From Myrica gale (taxonomy: Eukaryota > Streptophyta > Magnoliopsida > Fagales > Myricaceae), in NCBI GenBank assembly GCA_963930655.1, contig OZ005609.1, positions 12,630,501 to 12,694,500 on the forward strand: DNA of 64,000 nucleotides, read 5' to 3'. A program made the position numbers and the translations under genes. Below the pieces are notes generated by a model that searched no databases, was not told the DNA's origin, and worked only from the letters and a program-made list of their open reading frames with translations. Shown one piece after another: positions 23,262-35,034 of the stretch. The first letter of the stretch is position 1; each line of letters starts with the position of its first letter.

Positions 23262-25298
23262 TGTTGAATGAACTTGAACGAATAAGCTTTCAAGAAAAAC
23301 TTATTATAGAAATGAAACAAAAACTTTTACAAGTAAGACAAAATAGGAAGGTATCTACACTTTACTTCAGGTCCACACACTTTTTCACTTTTCTCACTTT
23401 TACACTCTTTCTTTTCACTCCTATCACACGGCTCACACCAATTTTCACCTCAATTCACTTTTCTACACACACAGAGACTATTGTCTTCCTATTTATAGGA
23501 GACTAAGGGCTTGTTTGGGAAAGAGGTTGAGGTTTTGGTTTTGGTTCAACTTTTGGTTCAACTTTCAAATTTCAAATTTTTTGATTTAAATATTATTTTG
23601 TTGTAAAGGTTTGTTTGGTTGTTTAAGATTTGAAATGATTTATATTTTAATTAAATTAAATAATACTAATTTATACTTATTATGATATTCAAAAAATAAA
23701 AAATTTAAATGATTTTAAAAAATTCGAAAAATATATAATTCCAAAAATTTGTAGAAAATTGTTTCATAAATATCAAAAATTATAAAAATAGATAAAATAT
23801 GAAACTAATAAAAATTATTCATAAAAATTAAAAGACAAGATAAAAATTGAGCAAAATTTATGAAACAAATAAAATTTTCAAAAATAAAAAATTAACAATA
23901 ATTAGCCAATATAATCATTATCAAATTTATTACAAAAAATAATAGAGAAAATAATAATAAAAAGTATTAAAATAGTTACAAAAGTGTATAAATCTCTATA
24001 AATGTTTTAAAAAAATAGAAAAATTACTTTTGGAAATTTAGTAATAGTTAAACCAATAAATAAACAAAAAAATAAAAACAAAAAGACAAACAAAAAAAAT
24101 CGAAAACCAAAAACCAAAAATTAATTTTCCATTGATTATGAAGAAAAATCTCTATGTTTTTTTCTCTCTCTAGGATTTCTACCCAGCAACCATGTTCAGC
24201 ATTGATTCAGAAGTATATGTTGTACCACTTAACTCTCACTTCAATAGGCATATTATAATTTATTTGACCGACTATATATGGTTACACTAAGATAAGCAGA
24301 AATTAATTGAAAATTTTAGCATTACAATAATTTGATTTTTTTTCTCGAAAAAAGAACTTCATACTGAAAGAAAGAAACAAAGTTCGGTACAATAAACTAA
24401 CTAAGCAAAAACTACCATAAGGGGAGATTTATTATAGTAAGTTGATTCATGATTGATTAGTAAAAATGAACTATTTGCATATTTTCTTTTCTGAGCAAAT
24501 TATTTGCATTTATTGTTACTACCTGGCTCGTTAGAGTTGAGTAAATGCTTAACACGGGTATTAGAGAGTTTGTACTTTGCAAAATTTTTTGTGGGTAAAA
24601 CTTTTATAGACATTTATACACTTTTGTAACTATTTTAATAATTTTTTTAATATTCTCTATTGTTTTATTTATTATTTTTTTGTAATAATTTTGATAATGA
24701 TTATATTTGCTAATTATTTTTAAGTTTGTATTTTTGAAGTTTTTAATCAAATTTTTTTTGTAAAGTTTTATTTTTTATATATATAAATTTTGCACGATTT
24801 TATCTTTGTCTTTTAATTTTTATGAATATTTTTTATTAGTTTCATATTTTATCTATTTTTATAATTTTTGATATTTATGAAACTTTTTTCTACATATTTT
24901 TTGAATTATATATTTTTCGAATTTTATAATAATCATTTTTTATTTTTTGAATATCATAATAACTATAAATTAGTGTTATTTAATTTAATTAAAATATAAA
25001 TCATATCAAATCTTAAACAACCAAACAAACCTTTACAACAAAATAATATTTAAATAAAAAAATTTGAAATTTGAACCAAAAGTTAAACCAAAACCTCAAC
25101 CTCAACCTCAACCCCTTTCCCAAACAAGCCCTAAGTCGGCTATAGAGAAGATTATGTCCACTCGTTAAGTCAGCTAATTATTACTTCTTGGCCCTTCTAG
25201 TACATTCTGGCATTATCTCCTTTTCTCCAAGAAACCGGATTAATCTAACCTTTTCTACACTTACCGTGTTTTTTAAATAACTGTTGAATATTAACAAT
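23262..25298 (-). repeat. 5' LTR of minus-strand copia, split by a foldback element
   Basis: On the plus strand the LTR runs from TGTTGAATGAACTTG (23262) to GTTGAATATTAACA (about 25298), giving TG..CA ends on the minus strand. Without the 1.6-kb insertion at 23507-25131 it is about 410 bp, a usual copia length. TATAAATA on the minus strand lies at 23490-23497. The outer boundary is inferred from a TG/CA match and is less certain than the PBS side. Confidence 0.65.
23507..25131. mobile_element. PIF/Harbinger-type foldback element, 1.6 kb, in an LTR
   Basis: The left end is GGGCTTGTTTGGGAAAG and the right end its exact complement. The target duplication is taa (23504-23506 and 25132-25134), typical of PIF/Harbinger. 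The two arms (about 23507-24030 and 24590-25131) are inverted copies of each other over roughly 500 bp, with small differences, around a loop of about 500 bp. It is very AT-rich and has no transposase ORF, so it is a non-autonomous long-TIR element. Confidence 0.9.
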
Positions 25299-25497
25299 GA
25301 GACTGTGGATTGATAGGAGAATTCGTAGGAGAGTGAGGATGTGAATTTGGGGAAGATTGATGATCGTTGGTGTCTTGAGTGTTCATATTCTATTTGAGGG
25401 TGAAAAACAGAACGAAGCAAAGAAGGTAAATAGAAGTGAAAAGAGAATTTGCGGAAGCTTTCAGTTTTGATCTGTATGAATGCGCAAGTAATTTTAT

Positions 25498-25627
25498 CCT
25501 TGTGGGCAACATTCCTCTTTCTTGTATTCCTAGAGATATTTTGAACTGTGATAATCCTTATCATCCTCCGTGATGAGGTTTTGTTGTTGTTTTGTTGGAT
25601 TCAATGAATCTTTTGCTTAGAAAAAAA
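25498..25627 (+). mobile_element. Severely 5'-truncated LINE tail
   Basis: About 130 bp ending in an A-run (25619-25628), flanked by near-identical aagtaattttatcc (25484-25497) and aagtaattttattc (25628-25641). It reads NIPLSCIPRDILNCDN then a stop and a G/T-rich 3' UTR, like the C-terminus of plant LINE RNase H domains. The family assignment rests on this short stretch. Confidence 0.5.
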
Positions 25628-26008
25628 AAGTAATTTTATTCAATGTAACAGTGACTTACATATAGATACAGAGGAGGTGAGTTAGCTATAACGTATTCAA
25701 CTAATTAACATATTTATAACAGAGTCATAACTTCTATAACTAATATGCAGTTATTGTAATAGTTTTTCGGGGCTTTACAAGACATTCATGTCTTGTTTTA
25801 TTGGGTGAAGTTGCGTGGGGTTTTTGTGTTCTTGCATTTTCTGAAATAGCTGAAACAGAGTAAGAGGACATATGGATGTATATGGTCGCCCTGGTCGGTT
25901 TTATTGCAACTATTTCCTGATTGACAATATGTGAGGTTTAGAGTACGCAAGGTGTTTGTTATTTGTCTTGTCTGATTATCTGGTTGGCATTGTTTTTTAT
26001 ATTGTTGA

Positions 26009-26395
26009 CGACAAGACTGCTAGACATTCTTGAAGATTATTTAATTTTTTATGGATACCAATATTGTCGGATCGATGGTAATACTGGTGGAGAAGTTCGT
26101 GATGCTTCCATTGATGCTTTTAATAAGCCAAGGAGTGAGAAATTTGTTTTATTATTATCTACTAGACCTAGAGGCCTCGACATTAATCTTGCTATAGCAG
26201 ATGTAGTCATTCTTTATGATAATTACTAGTCAGCATCTTAATGCATATTTTGTTGGATTTTGCTGCATGTGTCTGTTTCTTTTTCTTCACCTCTGTGATG
26301 GTTGGTGATGCTTGTTATTCTCTCAGGAATCCACAAGTTGATCTGCAAGCCTAGGACCGTGCTCACAGGATTGGTTCCAAGGACAATATAATTAC
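26009..26395 (+). pseudogene. ISWI (CHR11/CHR17-like) chromatin-remodeller fragment
   Basis: ISWI ATPases slide nucleosomes. The plus strand from 26009 encodes [40 protein letters not shown] and [20 protein letters not shown], the helicase C-terminal lobe. VILYDNY is followed by a stop at an exon edge; an intron-like gap (26229-26327) with an AG end leads to NPQVDLQA, stop, DRAHRIGSKDN (family: QAQDRAHRIGQ, motif VI). Several conserved residues are changed (RPRGLD for RAGGLG). The retained intron shows a DNA-level copy, not a retroposed mRNA. It lies just upstream of a CACTA 3' end and may be a captured piece. Confidence 0.85.
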
Positions 26396-26586
26396 AGATG
26401 AGGGTTGGTGTCGTTTAGCTCCCACAAACATCCCTTTTGCTTTATGGAAACCTTGTGCATGCATAGTTTTGTCAAAAGTTTAGTTATGCATATTTTTATT
26501 GACATTCTGTTTAGCAATAATTTATGCATAATTCATCTATTGTTAAATCTAAATATGTCTCCTTCAGATTATGATAGGATCATTAA

Positions 26587-27136
26587 GAATATTTTAGTTG
26601 ATCCTTGCTTATTGTTATTTTATATTAGAAACTTGTTACGTTTTAGATTACTTGTAGAGATTCTTGTGTTTGTTGTAAATCGTTATTAATCAATGGTGAA
26701 ATATATTTTATTTTATTGTCCTTGCTCTTTAAGTTTTTCATCCAATAGATTATGATTATTAAAATAAATTTATATTACTGATTAAAAAAATATATATAGG
26801 AAAATATAGGAAAAAATTAGTCGGGTTTTAAAAATGCTTGGAAATACCAAAAAAACAAAAACACTGTCACAGACTTTTAGCTGCGGTCACCTGACCGCTG
26901 GTGTTGATGTTTAAATGAAAACAAAAAATTCTGCCTACAACATCGTTTTTAACAAACGCTGCTAAAGACCTGTAGCAGTGTCTCTTGAAAACGTTGCAAA
27001 AAAAACCACGATTGTGGTTCGGGTCTATAGCGGCGGTCGCGACCACTGCTATAGATCCCAGTCTATTTCAGCGGTCGCTATAACAACGATTTTTTTGACC
27101 TTTAACAACGGTCTAAACGTTGATTTTTTTTTGTAG
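26587..27136 (+). mobile_element. 3' end of a CACTA element
   Basis: From GAATATTTTAGTTG at 26587 it matches the right part of the CACTA at 35547-41658 (38482-38611 continued at 41223-41658). It contains subterminal repeats built on GCGGTCGCGACC and CGCTGCTA, and ends TTTTTTTTGTAG at 27136, where the expected terminal TG is replaced by GA. The left limit is unknown; the ISWI fragment may lie inside the same element. Confidence 0.75.
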
Positions 27137-28012
27137 GATCTTGCTCGTGTTGTCATAATTAATGTTCTTGTACGTGGGTTTAGAATGGTACAGTCGATCG
27201 CAGAAGAGACGGTGCTTGGTGTGTGTATATATGAGTTTGGGGCATGACAGAGCAGTACAGATGTAAAATTGTGAGTTTGCCTGAGATTGCGTTCGGGAGG
27301 AAAATTGTCAGCTAGCTTTCGAGTCACTAAAATATATCCAAAAAGTTAAAAGCTAGCTTCACTGAAATGGAGGCTGACCACATTGCTTGTGAGGTGGTTT
27401 GTTTTCCGTTTCTAGAAGATAAGTGGCTGATACATGTAGCAAGATCATTAGAGTTACCTTCGCATTGTACGTCACACATAGAAAGAGGATCTGATCTGAC
27501 GCATGCACCTTCCCCATGTGCTTCTATATATACATCAAGAGTAATCCGACCTCTTGAGTTAAAATTACTTCCATTAGTAGACGAATTCAAATAGTAGACA
27601 TGGAGCCTGGTAATATCTATTTGAATAACAAGAGTGATGTATAGCGTTTAATCAGCTATATATTTATGGAAGAAATTCTGAGTTTCAGTACATAAATGCA
27701 AGTAATATTTGATCGAATGGGAAAAAAATTTCCATTTATTTGCTCATTTGACCATCAACAAAAGTGTACTGCATGTGATCACTGTAAAAAAAAATACACC
27801 CGGCATGCATGCTTTTATATATATATATATAGAGGTATTTATTGTCGGAGGCCCGCCCACAAGGAAAGCTTTCCCCCTCGTGCCAAACGCCGGCCCTCGG
27901 CCTCCAGAGCCAAGTAGAAGCTTCAAATTCAATATGATAATTTTCACCTTCATCAATGGGTAGTTTAATTCGTATCTGACTTCATTTCGCAATATGAGAC
28001 GTCTCTTATCAT
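27137..28012. other. Gene-free stretch between CACTA end and SWEET gene
   Basis: No supported gene. It has a short (TA)n run near 27817-27830 and a 90-bp GC-rich patch at 27845-27920 with no recognisable coding signal. The right part is the 3' flank of the SWEET gene. Confidence 0.5.
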
Positions 28013-29342
28013 TTATACCCTCTCACACATTGACGACCCACTTGGCTCAATAGATGCACCGCCAATCCCTTCCTTTACTGTCGAGTCCTTCATTTCGTTG
28101 AGTGTCTCCGTCTTCTCTGTTTTGCCATTTTCTGTAGTGCCATTCGGTACATCTTGTAGCTTAAACTCAGGCAAGATATCTTTCTTCTTGTCCTTGTAAA
28201 TAGTGTACAAAATCATCTGGGCAGTTCCGAATCCGAAGCCTAGTATGTTTGGCGCCTAAAAACAGCAAAAATTAAGATGGAATTTATAAACTTGTAAGGC
28301 TATCATACAAGTAGAGAATGTTCCAGTTTGCTTGATTGTAATCCAACGGGTTCTTTGACAATGGCATGAACTTTACCGCTATGAAGAAATCCTTTATCAG
28401 TAGACCATAAAAGAACCACATTATGGCGCAGATTGTCAAGGAAAACGATATCGACAATGGCATGAACTCCACGCTCTTTGTTCTTATAACTAGCCTCTGA
28501 AACAGAAGAAAATCAAGAAAGAATACCCGATAAGAATCCACACTTAGGCGAATCCAATTATGCTCGAGTAGCAGCGAACAATTTAGTTTTACCGTGATTA
28601 TAAGTGTGAGAATTACCATGACACTAAGAGGAGAAGCATACATACAAACAGAAACTATCGCACAAATCCATCCGACAGCTGTGAGGCGCAGAGAACTTTC
28701 TCGAATTGGAGACGTGAAAAGCATGATCAACCCGAAAAAGCCAACGTTAAACAAGATAAGCAGCTTTGCTGTATAAATCTGCAGAGAAAGAGCCAGATTT
28801 GTGAAAATCAAACTACACTAGCTGCAAGCTACCAAAAGATGATCAATGGAGTAACAAAAATCAGTACCCTAGCTCTCCCAGGTGCATATATCATGTACAT
28901 GACTAGGTAAATGGATTCGATGGCGATCCCAATGCAGTTGATCGTGATGAGCAGAAGTGCACTCGTCTTTAGGAAGGCATAGTAGAGCGTTATCATTGCG
29001 CTAAATAATGCTACTGAATATGGCAGCGACTGGAACTCTTCTGTTGATTTTCTCTTACATATCCTGTAAAAGGTTGGCCTAGCAAACAAAAAGTAGACGG
29101 TAAAATTAAAAGATTGATGGGGCAGCTTCATGGTACGCTGAAAATTTTGCATACGTGTAGAGAATAATAACTTACGATGGGGCTAGATATACGAGGAAGG
29201 ACACGATGTTACCTGTGGAACAAGAAGCAAAACATGACATTTAATGATTATGCAAACTAGGAAATGTCTGGCGAGCGAAGAAAAAAGAGTTACCAAGAAG
29301 GCCGAAAACGAAAGACATATGATCAACATGGATAGTTGTCAT
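28013..29342 (-). CDS. SWEET: SWEET sugar transporter, clade III-like, 273 aa
   Basis: SWEETs are seven-span membrane uniporters that move sucrose or hexoses; clade III members export sucrose at the plasma membrane. Six minus-strand exons join in phase: 29342-29294, 29212-29176, 29078-28868, 28778-28617, 28496-28377 and 28255-28013, giving 273 codons and TAA. Seen: [20 protein letters not shown] (TM1), [20 protein letters not shown], the YAPGRARIYTAKLL linker (TM4 region), [20 protein letters not shown] and [20 protein letters not shown] of the second MtN3 repeat, then [20 protein letters not shown] and a charged cytosolic tail rich in Lys/Glu/Thr. All splice sites are GT/AG and no stop or shift is seen. 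The IYTAKLL and KSVEFMP blocks favour clade III; the exact orthologue is not determined. Confidence 0.95.
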
Positions 29343-29428
29343 TCTTGATGTGAAGTACTGATCGGCCTCTTGTTTGAGAGGGAGAGAGTCTAGCTGAAGG
29401 CTCTACAAAGGAGCTTGTCCTAGGTGCT

Positions 29429-29436
29429 TATTTATA
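29429..29436 (-). promoter_or_regulatory. TATA box of the SWEET gene
   Basis: TATAAATA on the minus strand, about 87 bases upstream of the SWEET ATG at 29342. This fits a start site near 29400 and a 5' UTR of about 60 bases. Confidence 0.6.
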
Positions 29437-29439
29437 GAT

Positions 29440-30590
29440 GTGAGATGGAAAGGTTTAAATGATGATGGCCGGGCGGCTCAATGTGCATTGAGAACGTCTA
29501 AGACTTAAAAATTCAAATAAAGTATAACTAATTTTCTTTTTGTGTTTGAAGTTTGAGAATATATATTTTTCTAACAAGGAATAAAATCATTTATGCGTAG
29601 TTCATTCTTTCTAGCTAGCTAAATGGTTGATCATAAATATAATTTTGTCGATTTCAATTTTGAAAATTAGTAGTGAAAACCTTCATCGATCTATTATTCT
29701 GGACACTATTAGAGGCATTTAAAATTGTACGTAAAAAGAGTCATTTATAGGAGAATTTCAAGAGTTTAGAAGGGCCGTAAAGTTAATTATTTGGGAGTCT
29801 TTTTAGTGCTTTTATGAAGAGTTTAATTTATTTGTTAGCGAATCTTTTGATTATCTTCACAACATTTTAATTGCTACTTATAACTAAGGGATTTGATGTA
29901 TAGTAGGCCGCGCAGCCATTTTAGTAGTACTATTACTTGCTACTTAATTAAAGATTTTAAGTTATTAGGGTGGCAGTGGATTTTACCTATGAGTTGGCCC
30001 TGACGATGACCCAAAATTGCTTGCTTTTGGACATTTAGTTTTTGAGCTGTTGAAACAAACTATGATTGAGACTTTGTGGTTGAATCAGATGAGCTGGGAA
30101 GCTCTACTATGGCCATTTTTGGAGGTTATTTCTCAGTTCTTTGGCAGTACTCTTGAACTTTCATCACTAGCTCGCCAGTTTTTGTAGAGACGCGTTTGGC
30201 AAATGGGCCTTTTCTTGCCGATCGAAGTAACCTACACGGTATGGGTTGCTATTACGATCAAAACACGTGCAATTGCTAGTATTTCTTGTTAAACAGCTGG
30301 AAGGCAATTAGCATTGGTGAGCTTCTAATGTCTGCTTTCTATTTCTAGAGAAAAGTTCCTTAATTTAGAACCCGGAAAGGAAGAAGAAAGAAAGAGAAGC
30401 ATCTTCTTGCCGCGTCATTAACATTTCTTTTGGTTACTTGGGTTCATAATGCTATAAGAACTACACATATATATATATATACACCTTTGGAACAGGATGG
30501 ACTAGACCTTGATTCTTACTGGGACTTCAACTCGATAGTTCTCGCTCTAATCTACCCGGCGGGCCGGCCCCATCCAAGTTGGAAGACAAT
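29440..30590. other. SWEET upstream region, no gene seen
   Basis: AT-rich intergenic DNA with no coding signal. A short (AT)n run lies at about 30464-30482. Confidence 0.5.
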
Positions 30591-30593
30591 ATC

Positions 30594-30840
30594 ATAGTGT
30601 TTGTTTACACACAAAATTTTACTAAAATTTTAACTTTTTCACATCCTCATTCTCTCTTATACTTTTTTCTCTTATTTTTTTTACTTTTTACCAATTTTTT
30701 CACTTTTTCACTTACTTTTTTATTCTCTCTCCTTACTTTTTATCTAACTTTTTTACACTTTTTACTAAACTTTTTCACTTTTTCATTCTCTCTCCTCACT
30801 TTTTCACAAACCCTAAAATTTTACTTACACAAACACTATA
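30594..30840. mobile_element. MITE with AGTGTTTGT termini
   Basis: The left end is TAGTGTTTGTTTACACACAA and the right end, reverse-complemented, is TATAGTGTTTGTGTAAGTAA. Both are followed by AAAATTTT. The interior is C/T-rich (CTCTCTCC, ACTTTTTCAC repeats). No ORF. A TA flank on each side is possible but the duplication is not certain. Confidence 0.65.
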
Positions 30841-30887
30841 ATACAACCAAACAGAGTTTGGACGACGACATTGTTGAGATTTGGCAA

Positions 30888-30890
30888 TGC

Positions 30891-30917
<27 letters not shown>
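30888..30917. repeat. (TA)n microsatellite
   Basis: About 14 uninterrupted TA units, followed by GTGTG. Confidence 0.9.
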
Positions 30918-30923
<6 letters not shown>

Positions 30924-31650
30924 ATCAACGCATTTGGGCTATTTGCTATTTGGTGACGTGAAGGAACTGATGGAATAATAGGTACAGCGTACTGGAGTAA
31001 TGGAGCCAAACTGAGTTTGTTTTACGCGTGTTCTAAAACCTTCCGTTTTCAACGTGAGATGTGAGAGCCCACCATCATGGCTAGCTAGCCGTTGCGTTCA
31101 AACCGTTTCAACCAATACACCACGCCTAGACTACCTTGCGACGTTTGCTCTAATTGGCATTTTTCTTACATAAATCAATGTGCGACTTTTTGTCTGTTTT
31201 CACTTTATTATGCACATGATTGCACTCTATTTAACGTAGACGTCCCATATTGCGTGGAATCGTACGTGAGTGTTATAATCGGACTTGCAAAGAAGCAAGG
31301 CTATAGCTAATTCGATACCACCTGATCCTGGCCTTTGTGCCAACCATGAAATGCACTTGGCATATGTGGAGTGATAGCTAGCTCGTCCCTGCAAGCCATA
31401 TGCGGCAATTACTCTTTACACATCATCTGATCTCAAACTTCGACCCTTAACTCTTAAGTCTCTCAAGTCTCAACGCATGACTATTAGTCTTGGGTTGAGG
31501 GTTTAAAGAGTTAATTATGTACATAAATTAAGGAAAGATATTAATCGCATAACTTAGTCTCTCAGCTATAAAGGCCAGATGAGATGAGTCAATATATATA
31601 ACCCAGCAGCTTTAGTACTGCAGCGTTGCTTATTTTAACAGCCTCAGGCC
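30918..31650. other. Gene-free stretch
   Basis: No supported gene or repeat. Short ORFs here lack family features. Confidence 0.5.
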
Positions 31651-31651
31651 A

Positions 31652-32000
31652 TGTTGGATAAAAATGACTCCTATTTTTAGGATATTGAAGTAGTTGAGTT
31701 CTAATAATCTAATAAGATATCTAAGTATTTTAGTTCTATTAGGATATCCAAGTATTTGAACTCTAATTGGTTATCCAAGTGTTTGAGTTCTAATAGGTTT
31801 AGGAATGCAGGGTCTGAGGTTTCTTATAAATAGTCAGTCTATAATGTAACCCAAGAATATTCCAAATAGTAAAATCTTTGGCCGCTCTCTCCGTGGACGT
31901 AGGCATATTGCCGAACCACGTTAAATCTGTGTCTCAATTATCTCTCCATTTCTCTTCAATTTTCGTATATTGTTCATCATTGGTGTGCACGGTAACAACA
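31652..32000 (+). repeat. Copia (Tork-like) LTR in plus orientation, with PBS
   Basis: TGTTGGATAAAAATG to GGTAACAACA, 349 bp, with TATAAATA at 31825-31832 and three diverged repeats of about 37 bp in U3 (AAGTATTT..TTCTATTAGGATATCC type). TGGTATCAAAG at 32003-32013 is a PBS-like site. It is the reverse complement of the LTR at 34519-34753, while the coding region between them is on the minus strand. Confidence 0.85.
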
Positions 32001-32039
32001 ATTGGTATCAAAGTAATCTCCACCTTGGCGAATATTGTC

Positions 32040-34500
32040 CCTTAAGAGAAAATCAAACAAGTTTTTGCCTCCATCTGGAACTAATAGGTTAGGACACCTC
32101 CTCTCTCTAGCACCTGGAGATATTTATCAAGTTTAAGCAATGCTTGAACTTCTCTGTGATAATTGACTTAGTCAACATGTCTGCTACATTCTCAGAGGTG
32201 TGAACTTTCTCCAGCAATAATTCACCAAAAGCAACCAACTCTTTGATCTTGTGAAACCTCACATCAATATGCTTGGTTCTTGCATGATATACCTGACTGG
32301 TGGCTTGATAGTGCGTCTGGATCTGTCTGTGGCTATACTGTAATGCTCCTCAAGTGCTGAAGTAGTAGCCTCTGTACCTTGAACAATGTTCTTCTGCACA
32401 GAAGTCTCTAACTCTACCCGCACCACCTGCTTATCACTGCTACTGCTTTCTGACACATGTTTCTCTTTACCCTGAGTACTTTTCAACATGAAATTTTCAT
32501 TAAATATCACGTCCCTACTGATCACCACCTTGTTTGCCATTGGATCTCAAAGCTTATAACCCATAACTCTTTTCTCATACTCAAGAAAAATACACTGTCT
32601 AGACTTTGGGTCAAGCTTCGATCTCTCTTCACTAGGAATGTGCACATATGCTGGACAACCAAAAACTCTCAGTCCAGAGTAATCTACCTCATTACCTGTC
32701 CACACCTCCTCTGCAACCTTACAACCTAGTGCTACCCTTGGTGACCTGTTAATCAAGAAACATGTCATACTCACTGTATCTGCCCAGAAGTTCTTTGTAA
32801 GTCTAACATTCAACCATTTTGTTGTGGTGTCTTGCGTACTGTAAAATGTCTCTTTATCCCATGCTACCCATAAAACTCCATGAACTTTTCATCCTTGTAC
32901 TCAGTACCATTATCTGTCCTTAGACACTTGATCTTCCTCCCGGTCTAATTTTCCACTTTAGCTTTCCACAACCTGAACTTGGCAAACGTCTTTGACTTAT
33001 GCTGCATGAAGTACACCCAGATCTTCCTGGAAAAATCATCAATGAATGTGACAAAATACACATGTCCTCCCCGTGATGCTACATTCACCGGTCCCCAAAG
33101 ATCTGAATGAATGTAATCAAGTACACCTTCTATCTTATGTGTAGCTGTCTTGAATTGCACTCGGTTCTAACATACCCCGTTCGCCCATATGACCCAACCT
33201 TATATGCCACAAACACAACATTACCAAACTAAGACTCCACAGAAGCAACTCCCTCTACAATTGTACTACCTAACAACTTGTAGATATTTTTTGAACTTTT
33301 CTGCCCTTTCATCACTTCCATCACCCCCTTAATCACCTTCATTACTCCACCTTTTGACTTGTAAGAAAACCCTTTTGAGTCTAAAGTACCTAATGAAATT
33401 AGATTATTTTCTACATCTAGAACATGTCTAACATCACATAATGTTCTAACCACACCATCAAATATTTTAATTTTGATATCTCCTATGCCAATGATTTTAT
33501 ACTGTGCGCCATTTACCCATTGTCAAAATACCAGAATTAACTGACTTGTAGGTGTCAAAACAACCTCGGTTGGGCGTTACGTGAAACAAACATCTTGAGT
33601 TCAGAATCCAAGAATCAATGGGATGCTCTAGAACAGATGAAAGAGAAAGCATGTCATCATCCATGTCTTCTGAGTCTTCCTCCATTACATTCGTAGATTT
33701 TGAGGAACCTTCATTCTTGTCGTCTTGAATCTTTTTCTTATTTAGACAATTCTGTTTTATGTGCCCTTTCTTACCACACTTAAAACAATTGATATCTTTT
33801 CAATTCCTGGACTTCGACCGAGAATTCTTGCGATTTGAACCACCCTTGGTTTTGCTTCTTCTACGCTCCTAGTTACCCTTCACATTAGCCCTTCCCCCTG
33901 AGAACTCTCATCACTGGCTTTCTTCCTCTGATGAAACGCTAATAGGGCCCCTGTGACATCCTCCAACTCCAGGGAATCATTCCCCCATGTCAGAGTCATA
34001 ACCAAATCCTCATAGGTAGTAGAAGCTTGCAGAGAATTCAACAGCATCAACGCCTTGTCTTCGTCGTCGAACTTCACATCAACCCTTTTCAGATCGCTAA
34101 CAATCTGTTTAAACACGTTGACGTGTTGGCTTAGATCTGATCCCTCCAGCATCTTAAGCCCAAACAACCGCTGCTTAAGAATGAGTTTGTTCGTCAACGA
34201 CTTCGACTAGTATCGACTTTCCTGTTTCAACCAAACTGCCGCCGGAGATTTTTCGTCCATGACGTGATACATCACATCATCCACCAAAGAAAGCCGGATA
34301 GTAGCCACCGCTTTGGCCTCAAGCTCCTTCCACTCTGTCTCCTTCATGTCATCTGGCTTCTTCCCGTGTAAAGCCTTCACCATCCCTTGTTGCACCACCA
34401 AATCTTTTACCCTCTGCTGCCACAATCCGAAATTTTCAGTTCCGTCGAACTTCATCACATCGAATTTAGCAATCGAAGTATTTACCGCCATTATTGAACC
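32040..34500 (-). pseudogene. Copia (Tork-like) gag-pol, minus strand, RT deleted
   Basis: Minus-strand order: gag (34500-33880: KFDVMKFDGTENFGLWQQRV, SLQASTTYEDLVMTLTWGND), a zinc-knuckle region, protease relic (33640: DSWILNSRCLFHVTPNR, with the catalytic DSG changed to NSR), GAG-pre-integrase, integrase pieces (33160-32945: DLWGPVNVASRGGHVYFVTF; a stop and shift; then NFWADTVSMTCFLINRSP) and its C-terminal part to about 32300. Text then jumps directly to the RNase H end (YHARTKHIDVRFHKIKELVAF, then ADMLTKS) near 32270-32150. All of RT and most of RNase H are missing at that join. Stops and shifts are frequent. Confidence 0.85.
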
Positions 34501-34518
34501 TGAAGCTCCGATATCAAT

Positions 34519-34753
34519 TGTTGTTACCGTGCACACCAATGATGAACAATATACAGAAATTGAAGAGAGAGAGAAAGAAATAATTGAAACACAGATTTAA
34601 TGTGGTTCGGCAATATGCCTACGTCCACAGGAGAGAGCGGCTAAAGATTTTACTATCTGGAATAATTCCTGGGTTATATCATAGACTGACTATTTATAAG
34701 AAACCCCAGATCCTACATTCCTAAACCAATTAGAACTCAAACACTTGGATAAC
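34519..34753 (-). repeat. Copia (Tork-like) LTR, minus orientation, 5'-truncated
   Basis: Reverse complement of the LTR at 31652-32000, from TGTTGTTACCGTGCAC (34519) to about 34753, where it stops inside the U3 repeats. It lacks the first 110 bases or so. The adjoining PBS copy reads TTGATATCGGAGC and has mutated. Confidence 0.85.
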
Positions 34754-35030
34754 ATGACCACCTTTTATTTTATATTTATTTTATTAATTATCAAAATTTT
34801 GGGACAATTTTACAAACATGACCACCTTTTAATTGCATCCTTAGATATACTTTCTCTATCCTTGTTTCTTTCTTAGAACTACTGTAGAGTACTTTGTCAG
34901 GTTGCGTTAGCTGTTTCGTCAAGTCAAATATTACTAGTTAATTTGTTTTCTCTGTCGATATAATTGGCAGATTCTTATCATTTCAAAAGATTTAAAAGCT
35001 GAATTTTGCTAAAATTTTTTTATTATCAAA
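34754..35030. other. AT-rich spacer with a short direct repeat
   Basis: ATGACCACCTTTTA occurs twice (34754 and about 34817) around an AT-rich stretch. No gene seen. Confidence 0.4.
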
Positions 35031-35034
35031 ACTA

